64,000 nucleotides of DNA from Azospirillum sp. TSH64 (GTDB lineage Bacteria > Pseudomonadota > Alphaproteobacteria > Azospirillales > Azospirillaceae), in contig NZ_LGQW01000002.1 of NCBI RefSeq assembly GCF_003116035.1, positions 78,894-142,893 on the forward strand. The letters are read 5' to 3'. How positions within the stretch are numbered: the stretch's first letter is position 1; each line of letters begins with the position of its first letter. The translations under genes and the position numbers were made by a program. The notes under the pieces are model-generated. The model ran no database searches. It was not told where the DNA came from and saw nothing but the letters and a program-made list of their open reading frames with translations. This document shows positions 35,716 through 44,214 of this stretch, one piece after another.

Positions 35716-37032
35716 ATGGCTGAAAACGCCGCCGGCCCGACTGTAAAACTGGTTATCGAAAACCAGGATTTCACCATTTCCATCAAACGCCTGGATGGTA
35801 GCATCACCAATCTTGCGGTGCAGACCAATTCCCAGCTGGATAGCTTGCATCAGCAAATCAGCGAGATTCATAAGGCCGCTGAGGATCTGATCACACCGCA
35901 TGAAATGGCCAGCCGCTTCGCGGCACCCTACAGTGCGGCGGGAATGCTTGCCCAGAATCAGACCGGCGGAAAGGCTGAAACGGGCGCTCCGCCGGACGCA
36001 GCGGCGCAGAAGACCGACGAGGCCGCCAAGAAGTACAATCAGGTGATGGGCGCTGCCTTGCGTCCGCTCGGCGAACGTGTGCAGGCCAGCTTCGGCGACG
36101 GCTTGCAAACCTTGCTCAGCGGTTGGAGCGAAGGCGTGCTGAGCGTCGTGACCGGCAAGCAGCAAATCGGTCCCGCCTTTCAGAAGCTGTTCACCACCAT
36201 GCGGAACAAGCTGCGGGATTTCCTCGTGAAGTCGGTTGCGGAGCAGACCGGCGCCGGGCTGCTCAACGTGCTGGGCTTCAAGACCAGCATCCCCGAAAAC
36301 GGCAAATCCGCCGCGAAGGCCGGCAATCCGTCGGCATCCGCCCAAACGGACAAGAAGGACGAAGCCAAAGCATCCTCTGACACGTCCGCGAATGGAAATG
36401 GGGCAGCTGGTGGCGGATCGGTCGGCACCGGCAACGGACTTTTCAATTTCATCGACTCTCTCTTCACTTCAGACAGCCTGCTCGGCACCATCTGGTCGAA
36501 AATATCCTCCCTCTTCACGTCGGATGGGCTGCTCGGCGGCCTGATGTCCAGCATCTCCGGTCTCTTCTCCTCGCTGCTCAAACCCGAAGGGCCGCTGGGC
36601 GGCATCCTGTCGGGCATCGCCGGCTTCTTTTCGGCGCTCTTCCACACCGGCGGCATCGTCGGTGAAACCGGCCGGGCGGGGCGGATGGTGTCCCCCGGCC
36701 TGTTCGCCGGCGCTCCCCGCTTCCACACCGGCGGTCTGGTGGCGGGCGAGGTTCCGATCATCGCCCGCAAGGGCGAGGCTGTCTTCACGCCGGAACAAAT
36801 GACGAACGCAGACCGTCTGATCCAGGCGGCGCAGGATGGCGGTCCTGCGGTCACCCAGTCGGTGACGGTGAATGTCGCCGGCGGCTCCACCGGCGACCGT
36901 GAGCAGGACAAGGCGTTCGCCGAGCGGATCGGCGCGTCGGTCAAGGAGCAGCTGCGCGCGATGATGGGCAACGAGCTGCGCCAGCAGATGCGGCCCGGCG
37001 GCATGCTGAACAACATGAGCTACGGAGGCTGA
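35716..37032 (+). CDS. Tail tape measure protein, short
   Basis: The tape measure sets tail length and is threaded through the tube. This 438-aa protein has coiled-coil N-terminal parts, hydrophobic membrane-like segments (LFNFIDSLFTSDSLLGTIWSKISSLFTSDGLLGGLMSSISGLFSSLL, with an internal LFTSD repeat), and the characteristic C-terminus FHTGGIVGE...RFHTGGLVAGEVPIIARKGEAVFTPEQM. It is shorter than lambda gpH (853 aa). With about 1.5 angstrom per residue the tail would be about 65 nm (inference). The 5' half has lower GC than the flanking genes, suggesting exchange. Confidence 0.88.
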   Translation: MAENAAGPTVKLVIENQDFTISIKRLDGSITNLAVQTNSQLDSLHQQISEIHKAAEDLITPHEMASRFAAPYSAAGMLAQNQTGGKAETGAPPDAAAQKTDEAAKKYNQVMGAALRPLGERVQASFGDGLQTLLSGWSEGVLSVVTGKQQIGPAFQKLFTTMRNKLRDFLVKSVAEQTGAGLLNVLGFKTSIPENGKSAAKAGNPSASAQTDKKDEAKASSDTSANGNGAAGGGSVGTGNGLFNFIDSLFTSDSLLGTIWSKISSLFTSDGLLGGLMSSISGLFSSLLKPEGPLGGILSGIAGFFSALFHTGGIVGETGRAGRMVSPGLFAGAPRFHTGGLVAGEVPIIARKGEAVFTPEQMTNADRLIQAAQDGGPAVTQSVTVNVAGGSTGDREQDKAFAERIGASVKEQLRAMMGNELRQQMRPGGMLNNMSYGG

Positions 37033-37035
37033 GCG

Positions 37036-37425
37036 ATGGCCGGCGAAACCACGAGCCAGACCGCCACGAGCCAGAACGGTGTCCCGGTCTTCCTGCCGCC
37101 CTGTCCGCCGGTGACCGGCAGCACCATCGAGCCGGAGGTGAAGGTGCTGACCGCCGGTTTCGGCGACGGCTACACCCAGCGGGCGCCCGACGGCATCCAC
37201 AACATCCGCGACCAGTATTCGCTGAGCTGGGAGTATCTCGACACCGACCAGGCGCGGGCGATCGAGGAGTTCCTGCGGGCCCGGCGGGGTGCTGAAAGCT
37301 TCCTGTGGAAGCCGCCCGGCGAACCCGACCGCCGGCGCTGGATCTGCAGCAAATGGAAGCGCACCCGCACCCATTACCTGTTCTCCAGCATCTCCGCGAC
37401 CTTCGTCGAGGTCTTCGACCTCTGA
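37036..37425 (+). CDS. Minor tail protein M-like
   Basis: This 129-aa protein matches lambda gpM-type minor tail proteins, which form the distal tail tip ring. Blocks are EPEVKVLTAGFGDGYTQRAPDGIHNIRDQYSLSWEYLDTDQARAIEEFLRARRGAESFLWKPPGEPDRRRWICSKWKR. It starts 3 bp after the tape measure stop, with GGAGG before the ATG. Confidence 0.88.
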   Translation: MAGETTSQTATSQNGVPVFLPPCPPVTGSTIEPEVKVLTAGFGDGYTQRAPDGIHNIRDQYSLSWEYLDTDQARAIEEFLRARRGAESFLWKPPGEPDRRRWICSKWKRTRTHYLFSSISATFVEVFDL

Positions 37426-37485
37426 CCCCGCGCGGCCGCTTCGCTCCCTTCGACGGCGGGGGCGGCGCCCATCCAAGGAATCCCC

Positions 37486-38229
37486 ATGAGCCAGACCAAC
37501 ATCCCCAAATGGGATGAACGGCCGGCGCTTGCCGCCGCCGCCCAGTCGCCCGATCCCGGTGCCTATGTGACGCTGTTCACGCTGGACCTGACCATGTATC
37601 CCGGCGGCACGATCCATCACTTCACACCCTCGGGCAGTGGCGGCGAGCCGGTCCTGTTCGGCGGCATCGCCTATGTCCCGGTCGAGATGGAGACCGAAGG
37701 GTTCGAATGGACGGCGACCGGGGCGCTGCCGACGCCGCGCCTGCGCATCGCCAACATCAACCGCCAGATCTCGGCGCTGATCTACCAGTTCTCCGACCTG
37801 CTCGGCGCCAAGGTCAGGCGGCTGCGCACCTTCGACCGCTATCTCGACGGCCGGGCGGAGGCCGACCCGCTCGCCTTCTTCCCGCCCGACCTCTACCGGA
37901 TCGAGCGCAAGAGCGCCCACACCGCCACCCATGTCGAGTTCGAGCTGTCGGCGGCCATCGACCAGGAAGGCGCCATGCTCCCTGGCCGGCAGGTGCTGCG
38001 CGACGGCTGCACCCGCCGCTACCGCCATTGGACCGGATCGGGATGGTCGGCCGAAGGGGTCGATTGCCCCTATTCCGGCGACATCTGTTTCACCGCGACC
38101 GGCGAGCGCACCGATCCGGCCAGGGATGCCTGCGGCAAGCGGCTGACCGACTGCCGCCTGCGCTACCCCAACACGACCGATCTCCTGCCCTTCGGCGGCT
38201 TTCCCGGCGTCTCCCGGGTCCGGGTCTGA
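37486..38229 (+). CDS. Minor tail protein L-like
   Basis: This 247-aa distal-tail protein corresponds to lambda gpL, an iron-sulfur protein needed for tail-tip assembly. It shows GGIAYVPVEMETEGFEWTATGALPTPRLRIANINRQISALI and a Cys-rich C-terminus with Cys175, Cys194, Cys201, Cys216 and Cys223 (DCPYSGDICF, DACGKRLTDCRLRY), matching the Fe-S ligand region. It starts 60 bp after gpM, with AAGGA before the ATG. Confidence 0.88.
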   Translation: MSQTNIPKWDERPALAAAAQSPDPGAYVTLFTLDLTMYPGGTIHHFTPSGSGGEPVLFGGIAYVPVEMETEGFEWTATGALPTPRLRIANINRQISALIYQFSDLLGAKVRRLRTFDRYLDGRAEADPLAFFPPDLYRIERKSAHTATHVEFELSAAIDQEGAMLPGRQVLRDGCTRRYRHWTGSGWSAEGVDCPYSGDICFTATGERTDPARDACGKRLTDCRLRYPNTTDLLPFGGFPGVSRVRV

Positions 38230-38271
38230 TCCGGGTGCCGCTCCCCTCACAGCCAGAGGAGCAAGCAGCGC

Positions 38272-38979
38272 ATGTTCACCGCTGACGCTATCCTCGCGAT
38301 GAAGCGCCATGCCCTGGCCGACTATCCGCGCGAGAGCTGCGGTCTGGTGGTGGCCGGCACCTACCGGCCCCTGTCCAACCGCGCCGCCGACCCGGCGGCC
38401 CATTTCCGCATCGACGATGCCGACTACCTCGCCCATGCCGGCGCCATCGACGCCATCGTCCACAGCCATCCGGACGGGCCGCTCCACCCGTCGGCCGCCG
38501 ACATGCGCGGCCAGATCGACAGCGCGGTCCCCTGGGCGATCCTGGCCACCGACGGGGAACGCTGCTCCGATCCGATCCTGTGGGGCGACGGCGTGCCGGC
38601 GCCCGATCTGCTCGGCCGCGAGTTCCGCCACGGCGTGACCGACTGCTACGCCCTGGTGCGCGACTGGTTCCAGCTGGAGCGGGGCATCCGGCTGCCGGAT
38701 TTCCCGCGCGACGACGAATGGTGGCACGCCGGCAAGAACCTCTATCTCGACCATTTCGCCGATGCCGGCTTCTCGGTGGTCCGTTCCGGCGAGGCGGCGG
38801 CCGGCGACGTCGCGCTGATGACCGTCCTGTCGCCGGTGCCCAACCATGCCGGCGTCGTCCTCGACGGCGGCCTGCTGCTGCATCACCTGCCGCGCCGCCT
38901 GTCGCGCCGCGAACCCTTCGGTCCCTGGCACCGGCAGATCGTCCACATCCTGCGTCATAAGGATCTCGCTCATGGCTAG
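38272..38979 (+). CDS. Tail assembly peptidase K-like (JAMM plus NlpC/P60)
   Basis: This 235-aa protein combines an N-terminal JAB/MPN metalloprotease domain (Glu21 in PRESCG; His64-Ser-His66-Pro with Ser74 and Asp77) and a C-terminal NlpC/P60 domain (Cys125 in VTDCYALVRD, His192 in PNHAGVV), the lambda gpK architecture. It acts in tail-tip maturation and may cut peptidoglycan during injection. It overlaps the gpI-J gene by 8 bp. Confidence 0.9.
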   Translation: MFTADAILAMKRHALADYPRESCGLVVAGTYRPLSNRAADPAAHFRIDDADYLAHAGAIDAIVHSHPDGPLHPSAADMRGQIDSAVPWAILATDGERCSDPILWGDGVPAPDLLGREFRHGVTDCYALVRDWFQLERGIRLPDFPRDDEWWHAGKNLYLDHFADAGFSVVRSGEAAAGDVALMTVLSPVPNHAGVVLDGGLLLHHLPRRLSRREPFGPWHRQIVHILRHKDLAHG

Positions 38980-41900
38980 GATCCATCTGCACGGCGCGCT
39001 CGGCCGCCAATTCGGGCGCCTTGCCGACTATCAGGTCCGCGACGCCGCCGAGGCGATCCGGGCGCTCGCCGCCAACCATCCCGATTTCGAGAAGATCTTC
39101 CGCGAAGGCTCCTACCGGCTGGTCCGCGGCCCGCGCTCGCGCGGCGGCATCGACCTGACCCTCGACACCCTGACGCTCGGGCTGGGCAACGCCGACCTGC
39201 ACATCATCCCGGTTCCGGCCGGCGCCAAGAACGGCGGCGCCGGCAAGGCGATCATGGGCGCGCTGGTGATGGTCGTGGCGGTGGCTGCGTCTATCCCCTC
39301 GGGTGGGACCTCTTTGGCGTTGGGCGCTGAGGTCACGATTGGAGGGGTCGGCCTCAGCGTTACCTATGGCTCAGTTGCACTGTTCGGCGCGTCGATGATG
39401 CTGTCCGGCATCAGCCAGATGCTGTCGCCGACCCCCAAGGCCAACCTGCCGGACAGCAAGCAGAGTTATTTGTTCTCCGGCCCGGTCAACGTGACCGAAC
39501 AGGGCGGGTCGGTTCCCCTGGTCTATGGCCGCTGCTGGGTCGGTTCGACCGTCATCTCCTCCGGCATGGATACGGAGCAGGTCGGAACCGTCCAGCCCCA
39601 GCCGGCGGCATCCGCCGTCACCGCCGTTTCGGCTGGAGGTCCGGCAGGAGGCATCCAGGGGGCCAAGGGCGGCGGCAAGTCCGGCCGCGGCGGTTCCGGC
39701 GCCACCGAGGATCCCAACAGCCTGCAATCCGCCGCGACCGCCCGGGTGATCGATCTGCTGAGCGAAGGCGAGATCGCCGGGCTGGTCAATGAGGGGAGGA
39801 GCATCTACTTCGACGGCACGCCGCTGATCGCCTCCGACGGGACGGAGAATTTCAAAGGCGTGACCTGGAAAGAGCGCCGGGGCATTCCCTCGCAGGAGCC
39901 GATCAGCGGTTTCACCGCCAGCGAGACCACCGTCGCCGTCGGGAGCGAGGTGAAGAAGGCGGCCCCGGTCGTCCGCACCATCCATGGCGACGAGGTCGAC
40001 GCCGCCCGCATCGTGCTGCGCTGGAACGCGCTGACCGAGCAGGACACCTCCAACGGCAACCTGCACGGATCGGCGGTGCAGTTGACCATCGAGGGGCGGG
40101 CGGCCGACGGCCGTTGGAAGGTTCTGGTCAACGATACGGTGACCGGCAAGACGACCAGCGCCTATGAGCGGTCCTACAAGGTCGGGCTGCGCGAGCTGGG
40201 CAGGAGCCCATATGACATCCGCGTCACCCGCGTTACCGACGATCCGCCCCGCACCGCGATCCAGAACAGCTTTTCCTGGTCGCACTATGCCGAGATCGTC
40301 GAGTCCAAGTTCGGCTACGACAATTCGGCGCTGGTCGCGCTGACGGTCAAGGCCGAGCAGTTCGGCAACTCGATCCCCGAGCGGGCCTATGACGTCAAGG
40401 GCCTGAAGATCCGGGTCCCCTCCAACTACGACCCGGAGACGCGGAGCTATACCGGCCAGTGGGACGGCAGCCTCAAGACCGCCTGGAGCGACAACCCGGC
40501 CTGGGTGCTCTACGACCTGCTGACCAACAGGCGCTACGGCCTGGGCCAGTCGATCTCCGCCGAGGCGGTCGACCGCTGGTCGCTCTACACCATCGGCGTC
40601 TATTGCGACCAGCCGGTCAAGTCGGGCCGGACCGACACCGGCGGCCGCGATATCATGGAGCCGCGCTTCACCTTCAACGGGGTGATCTCCGGCCGGACCG
40701 AGGCCTACCGCGTTCTCCAGTCCATCGCCTCGACCTTCCGCGGCCTGATCTTCTGGTCGGCCGGCGGCGTGCTGGCCCGCGCCGACATGCCGGCCGACCC
40801 GATCAAGCTGGTCACCCCTGCCAACGTCATCGGCGGCAGCTTCACCTATTCCGGCACGGCGCTGAAGGCCCGCCACACCGCGGCGCTGATCACCTTCAAC
40901 GACCCCGACGACGGCTACCGCCCGACGGTCGAGGTCGTCGAGAATGCCGGGATGATCCAGCGCTACGGCTGGCGGCCGATCGAGGCGACGGCCTATGGCT
41001 GCACCCGGCGCAGCCAGGCCCGCCGCCTCGGCCTGTGGATGCTCGACAGCGAGCAGCACGAGACCGAGACCGTCACCTACCGCTGCTCCTTCGACCATCT
41101 CGACGTCATGCCGGGCGACGTGGTCAAGCTGGCCGACCCGAACTGGGCGCTGGTGCGCACCGGCGGGCGGCTGGTCGCCTACGATCCGGAGCGGCAGGTC
41201 GTCACCCTCGACGACACGGTGACGCTGGAAGCCAACCAAAGCCACGTGCTGGCACTCACCCTGCCGGACGGCCGGCTGGTCGACTGTCCGGTCCGCCGCC
41301 CGGTGCTTGAGGACCACACCACCGGCCAGCTCGTCATCGACGCGGCTCCGCTCGGCGGCGCGGTGCCGCAGCCGCATGCGGTGTGGATCCTGACCGCCAC
41401 CAACCTCGCCCCGCGCCTGTTCCGGGTGCGCGCCGTCACCGAGAAATCGCCCGGCGTCTACGAGGTCACCGCCCTTCTGCACGAGCCCGGCAAATATGCC
41501 CGGGTCGAGGAGGGCGTGCAGATCGAGCCTGTGGCGACCCAGAGCGCCGCCAACGCCATCCCCTCCCCCGCCAACCTCGCGGCGGTGGAAAGCGCCTACT
41601 GGGTCAACGGCCTGCCGCAGGCCCGGCTGACCGTCAGCTGGACGCCCAGCGACGATGCCCGCATCGCCGGCTACCGCGCCGACGTGATGACGCCGGGCGG
41701 CCAGTGGCAGGAATGGAAGGTCACCCGCGCCGGCAGCTTCGACATCGAGCCGGCGGCGGAGGGCGTCTACACCCTCCGCATCACGGCATTGGCCTACGAC
41801 AAGCGCCGTTCGGTGCCGGCGGAAATCCGGGCCACGGTGCACGGCAAGGGCACGCCGCCCGGCCAGCCCGCCGGGCTGGTCGCCAAAGGCGGGCTGCGCC

Positions 41901-43549
41901 AGATCGCCCTGTCCTGGGTCAATCCGCCCGACACCGACCTCTCCCACATCGAGGTGCTGGAGGGGGCGGCGAACGACCTGTCGGCCGCCGCCGTCATCGG
42001 CACGGTCAAGGGCAACGCCTTCGTGCGCGCCGGGTTGGGCGGGCTGGTCACGCGCTACTACTGGGTGCGCGCCGTCGATCTCGGCGGCAATGTCGGCGAC
42101 GTCAATTCCAACATCGGCACCGGCGCCACCACCGAGCAGATCTCCCACGACGACCTCGCCGACAAGCTGGTCTCGGAATCGAAGCTCGCTCCCTTCATGG
42201 CCGAGCGCATTGCCGGGATCGAGAAGATCGCCGAGACGGTCACGTCGGGTCTGGTGCGCGTCAACGACAGCTACGGCCGCATCCGCAGCGAGATCGGCAA
42301 GCGCGAGGCCGACGTCGCGGAGGTGAAGGCGGATGTCAGGCAGGTCCAGGACGACGCGCAGTCACTGGCGAGCCGGGTCACCACCGTCGCCGCCCAGTTC
42401 GACGGGCAGATCGCCACCGTCAAGGAGGAGCTGACCGCCCTGGTGACGGCGGACGAGGCGACGGCGACGCGCATCGACACGGTGGTCGCGGCCTGGGACG
42501 GAAATCTGGCCGGCGTGCAGGCGAAGCTGACTGCGACGGCGAACGACAGCCGGACCAATGCCGAGCGGATCGACAGCGTCGTCGCCGGCTATGACAAGAG
42601 CCTGGCCGGCTATGACAGCCGCATCACCGCCAACGCGACGGCGACCGGCGCGTTGACCACGCGCCTCGATACGATCGGTGCATCGGTCGATGGCGTGAAG
42701 GCGGGGCTGACCAGCGAGCAGACCGCCCGTGCCGACGCCGTCGGTGCCCTTGCCAGCCGGATCGACAACGCGTTCGTGGCGATAAAAGATGCTTCAGGGT
42801 CTTTTCAGGAAAGCGTCAACCTGGCGGTTACGGAGGCTAAATCCGCTGTCAGCAAGGTAAACATTCTCAGCGGCACGGTCGGCAATCACACCTCGTCCAT
42901 CGAGCAGGTCTCGAAAGTAACGAACGGCCTGTCGGGGCAGTGGACGGTCAAGATCGACAACAATGGCGCCATCAGCGGGTTCGGTCTTTCCTCGGACCCG
43001 GCCGATGAGAGCGGGGTGCGATCCGAGTTCTATGTGCGGGCCGACCGTTTCCTGATCGGCATTACCGGCCCCGGGGGCAGCATCGACCATCCCTTCGTCA
43101 TCGGTCGGGTGGATGGGGTGCCCCGCATCTCCATGTCCGCCGCCTTCATCCAGGACGCCTCGATCGACAGCGCGAAGATCAGGGATGCAACGATCTCCAG
43201 TGCGCACATTCAGGATCTGACAATCCGGGGCCAGAAGATCGAAGACTTCGCCACATCCAATATGAATGCGGCGCAGGGGGTGTGGGACGCGACCGTCGGT
43301 CTTCAGACAATCGGGAAACGTGTGCTGATCACCGCAGTGCGTGGTTGGCAGATCGACATCGTTACTGGCTACGGTGGCGGCGAGAGCAGTTCAGAGATCT
43401 GGTCTCCATCTTGGGTTTCCGTTGCCTATGCGTGGATAGAGCATCCAGGACCAGGTTATTACACCTGGAAAACAGCAACATCTGACGCCTATGGGCGAAA
43501 TCCACGCAATTTCTACTGCGCAATCTCAGCAGTGGAGTTGAGGAAATGA
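38972..43549 (+). CDS. Tail tip gpI-gpJ fusion (host specificity protein)
   Basis: This 1525-aa protein joins two proteins that are separate in lambda. Residues 1-210 match gpI (RIHLHGALGRQFGRLADYQVRDAAEAIRAL; YLFSGPVNVTEQGGSVPLVYGRCWVGSTVIS). A Gly-rich linker (about 215-245) follows. From about 250 on, gpJ is recognisable (ARVIDLLSEGEIAGLVNEGRSIYFDGTPL; KIRVPSNYDPETRSYTGQWDG; YCDQPVKS; RYGWRPIEATAYGCTRRSQARRLGLWML). Fibronectin-like modules and a long coiled coil (about 1100-1290) lead to a gpJ-type C-terminus. The last 150 residues have lower GC. No stop or frameshift separates the halves. Confidence 0.9.
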   Translation: MARIHLHGALGRQFGRLADYQVRDAAEAIRALAANHPDFEKIFREGSYRLVRGPRSRGGIDLTLDTLTLGLGNADLHIIPVPAGAKNGGAGKAIMGALVMVVAVAASIPSGGTSLALGAEVTIGGVGLSVTYGSVALFGASMMLSGISQMLSPTPKANLPDSKQSYLFSGPVNVTEQGGSVPLVYGRCWVGSTVISSGMDTEQVGTVQPQPAASAVTAVSAGGPAGGIQGAKGGGKSGRGGSGATEDPNSLQSAATARVIDLLSEGEIAGLVNEGRSIYFDGTPLIASDGTENFKGVTWKERRGIPSQEPISGFTASETTVAVGSEVKKAAPVVRTIHGDEVDAARIVLRWNALTEQDTSNGNLHGSAVQLTIEGRAADGRWKVLVNDTVTGKTTSAYERSYKVGLRELGRSPYDIRVTRVTDDPPRTAIQNSFSWSHYAEIVESKFGYDNSALVALTVKAEQFGNSIPERAYDVKGLKIRVPSNYDPETRSYTGQWDGSLKTAWSDNPAWVLYDLLTNRRYGLGQSISAEAVDRWSLYTIGVYCDQPVKSGRTDTGGRDIMEPRFTFNGVISGRTEAYRVLQSIASTFRGLIFWSAGGVLARADMPADPIKLVTPANVIGGSFTYSGTALKARHTAALITFNDPDDGYRPTVEVVENAGMIQRYGWRPIEATAYGCTRRSQARRLGLWMLDSEQHETETVTYRCSFDHLDVMPGDVVKLADPNWALVRTGGRLVAYDPERQVVTLDDTVTLEANQSHVLALTLPDGRLVDCPVRRPVLEDHTTGQLVIDAAPLGGAVPQPHAVWILTATNLAPRLFRVRAVTEKSPGVYEVTALLHEPGKYARVEEGVQIEPVATQSAANAIPSPANLAAVESAYWVNGLPQARLTVSWTPSDDARIAGYRADVMTPGGQWQEWKVTRAGSFDIEPAAEGVYTLRITALAYDKRRSVPAEIRATVHGKGTPPGQPAGLVAKGGLRQIALSWVNPPDTDLSHIEVLEGAANDLSAAAVIGTVKGNAFVRAGLGGLVTRYYWVRAVDLGGNVGDVNSNIGTGATTEQISHDDLADKLVSESKLAPFMAERIAGIEKIAETVTSGLVRVNDSYGRIRSEIGKREADVAEVKADVRQVQDDAQSLASRVTTVAAQFDGQIATVKEELTALVTADEATATRIDTVVAAWDGNLAGVQAKLTATANDSRTNAERIDSVVAGYDKSLAGYDSRITANATATGALTTRLDTIGASVDGVKAGLTSEQTARADAVGALASRIDNAFVAIKDASGSFQESVNLAVTEAKSAVSKVNILSGTVGNHTSSIEQVSKVTNGLSGQWTVKIDNNGAISGFGLSSDPADESGVRSEFYVRADRFLIGITGPGGSIDHPFVIGRVDGVPRISMSAAFIQDASIDSAKIRDATISSAHIQDLTIRGQKIEDFATSNMNAAQGVWDATVGLQTIGKRVLITAVRGWQIDIVTGYGGGESSSEIWSPSWVSVAYAWIEHPGPGYYTWKTATSDAYGRNPRNFYCAISAVELRK

Positions 43550-44007
43550 CTGTATCATTTAAAAAGACCAAGAGAGAAGCTCCGCCGATCATCCAGAATG
43601 GTTCTGGCGCAGCTTCAGAGCAAAATGAAAACGTAAGCTCTTCCTACGTTTTCTATAAGCCGGAAACTGGTGAAATTCGGCAAACCGCCTGCATCGGGCC
43701 GCTGGAAGTGCCGCATATGCATCTTCCGGGCTGCGAGCGGTTGCAGGCGAAGGGTTCGGTCTTCGAAGACTACGTCGATCTTTCAGGCTCCGAACCCGCG
43801 GTACTCTCGCGTCCCGAAATCGAGAGTCTGGACGCTCTGCCCATTCCGGCGACCGTGACCGTCACCTGCCGCGCCTCCGGTGCGGTCGGCACCTACAGGG
43901 TCGAGGATGGCAGCTTCGATTACGACGATCTGCCCGGCACCTACGACGTACGCGTCAGCGCCTGGCCTCATCATGACGCCCATTTCGTTCTGGAGATCAC
44001 GCCATGA
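43546..44007 (+). CDS. Tail-cluster protein of unknown function (fibre accessory)
   Basis: This 153-aa protein starts at an ATGA overlap with the gpJ stop and ends at an ATGA overlap with the next gene. It holds YKPETGEIRQTACIGPLEVPHMHLPGCERLQAKGSVFEDYVDLSG and a beta-rich C-terminus (ATVTVTCRASGAVGTYRVEDGSFDYDDLPGTYDVRVSAWPHHDAHFVLEITP). The first 60 codons are AT-richer than the neighbours. Location suggests a fibre-attachment or chaperone role; nothing firmer can be said. Confidence 0.7.
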   Translation: MTVSFKKTKREAPPIIQNGSGAASEQNENVSSSYVFYKPETGEIRQTACIGPLEVPHMHLPGCERLQAKGSVFEDYVDLSGSEPAVLSRPEIESLDALPIPATVTVTCRASGAVGTYRVEDGSFDYDDLPGTYDVRVSAWPHHDAHFVLEITP

Positions 44008-44213
44008 AGGTGATCCCAGTCCGCACCCGCGACGAGATCGCGAAGCTGCGCCAGCAGGCCTACCTCGCCGCATGGCCGGCGGCCCGGCAGCTGGAAGCCC
44101 AGCAGGACATGCTGAACGGCGACCCCGCCAAATGGGAGCGCATGCGCGCCGACTTCTCGGCGATCCGCGCGCTCTACCCCTATTCCGACACGACCCCCAG
44201 CGAGGAGAACTGA
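44004..44213 (+). CDS. Small tail-cluster protein
   Basis: This 69-aa charged helical protein (MKVIPVRTRDEIAKLRQQAY and a downstream DPAKWERMRADFSAIRALYPYSDTTPSEEN) overlaps the preceding gene by 4 bp and ends 1 bp before the fibre start. Tight coupling supports it being real. Small proteins in this position in other phages assist fibre assembly (inference). Confidence 0.65.
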   Translation: MKVIPVRTRDEIAKLRQQAYLAAWPAARQLEAQQDMLNGDPAKWERMRADFSAIRALYPYSDTTPSEEN

Positions 44214-44214
44214 C

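Noticed and set aside
39371..42148. Minus-strand open frame of 925 codons opposite gpI-gpJ
   Set aside because: The plus strand has recognisable gpJ domains; the reverse frame is a compositional shadow with no recognisable motif.
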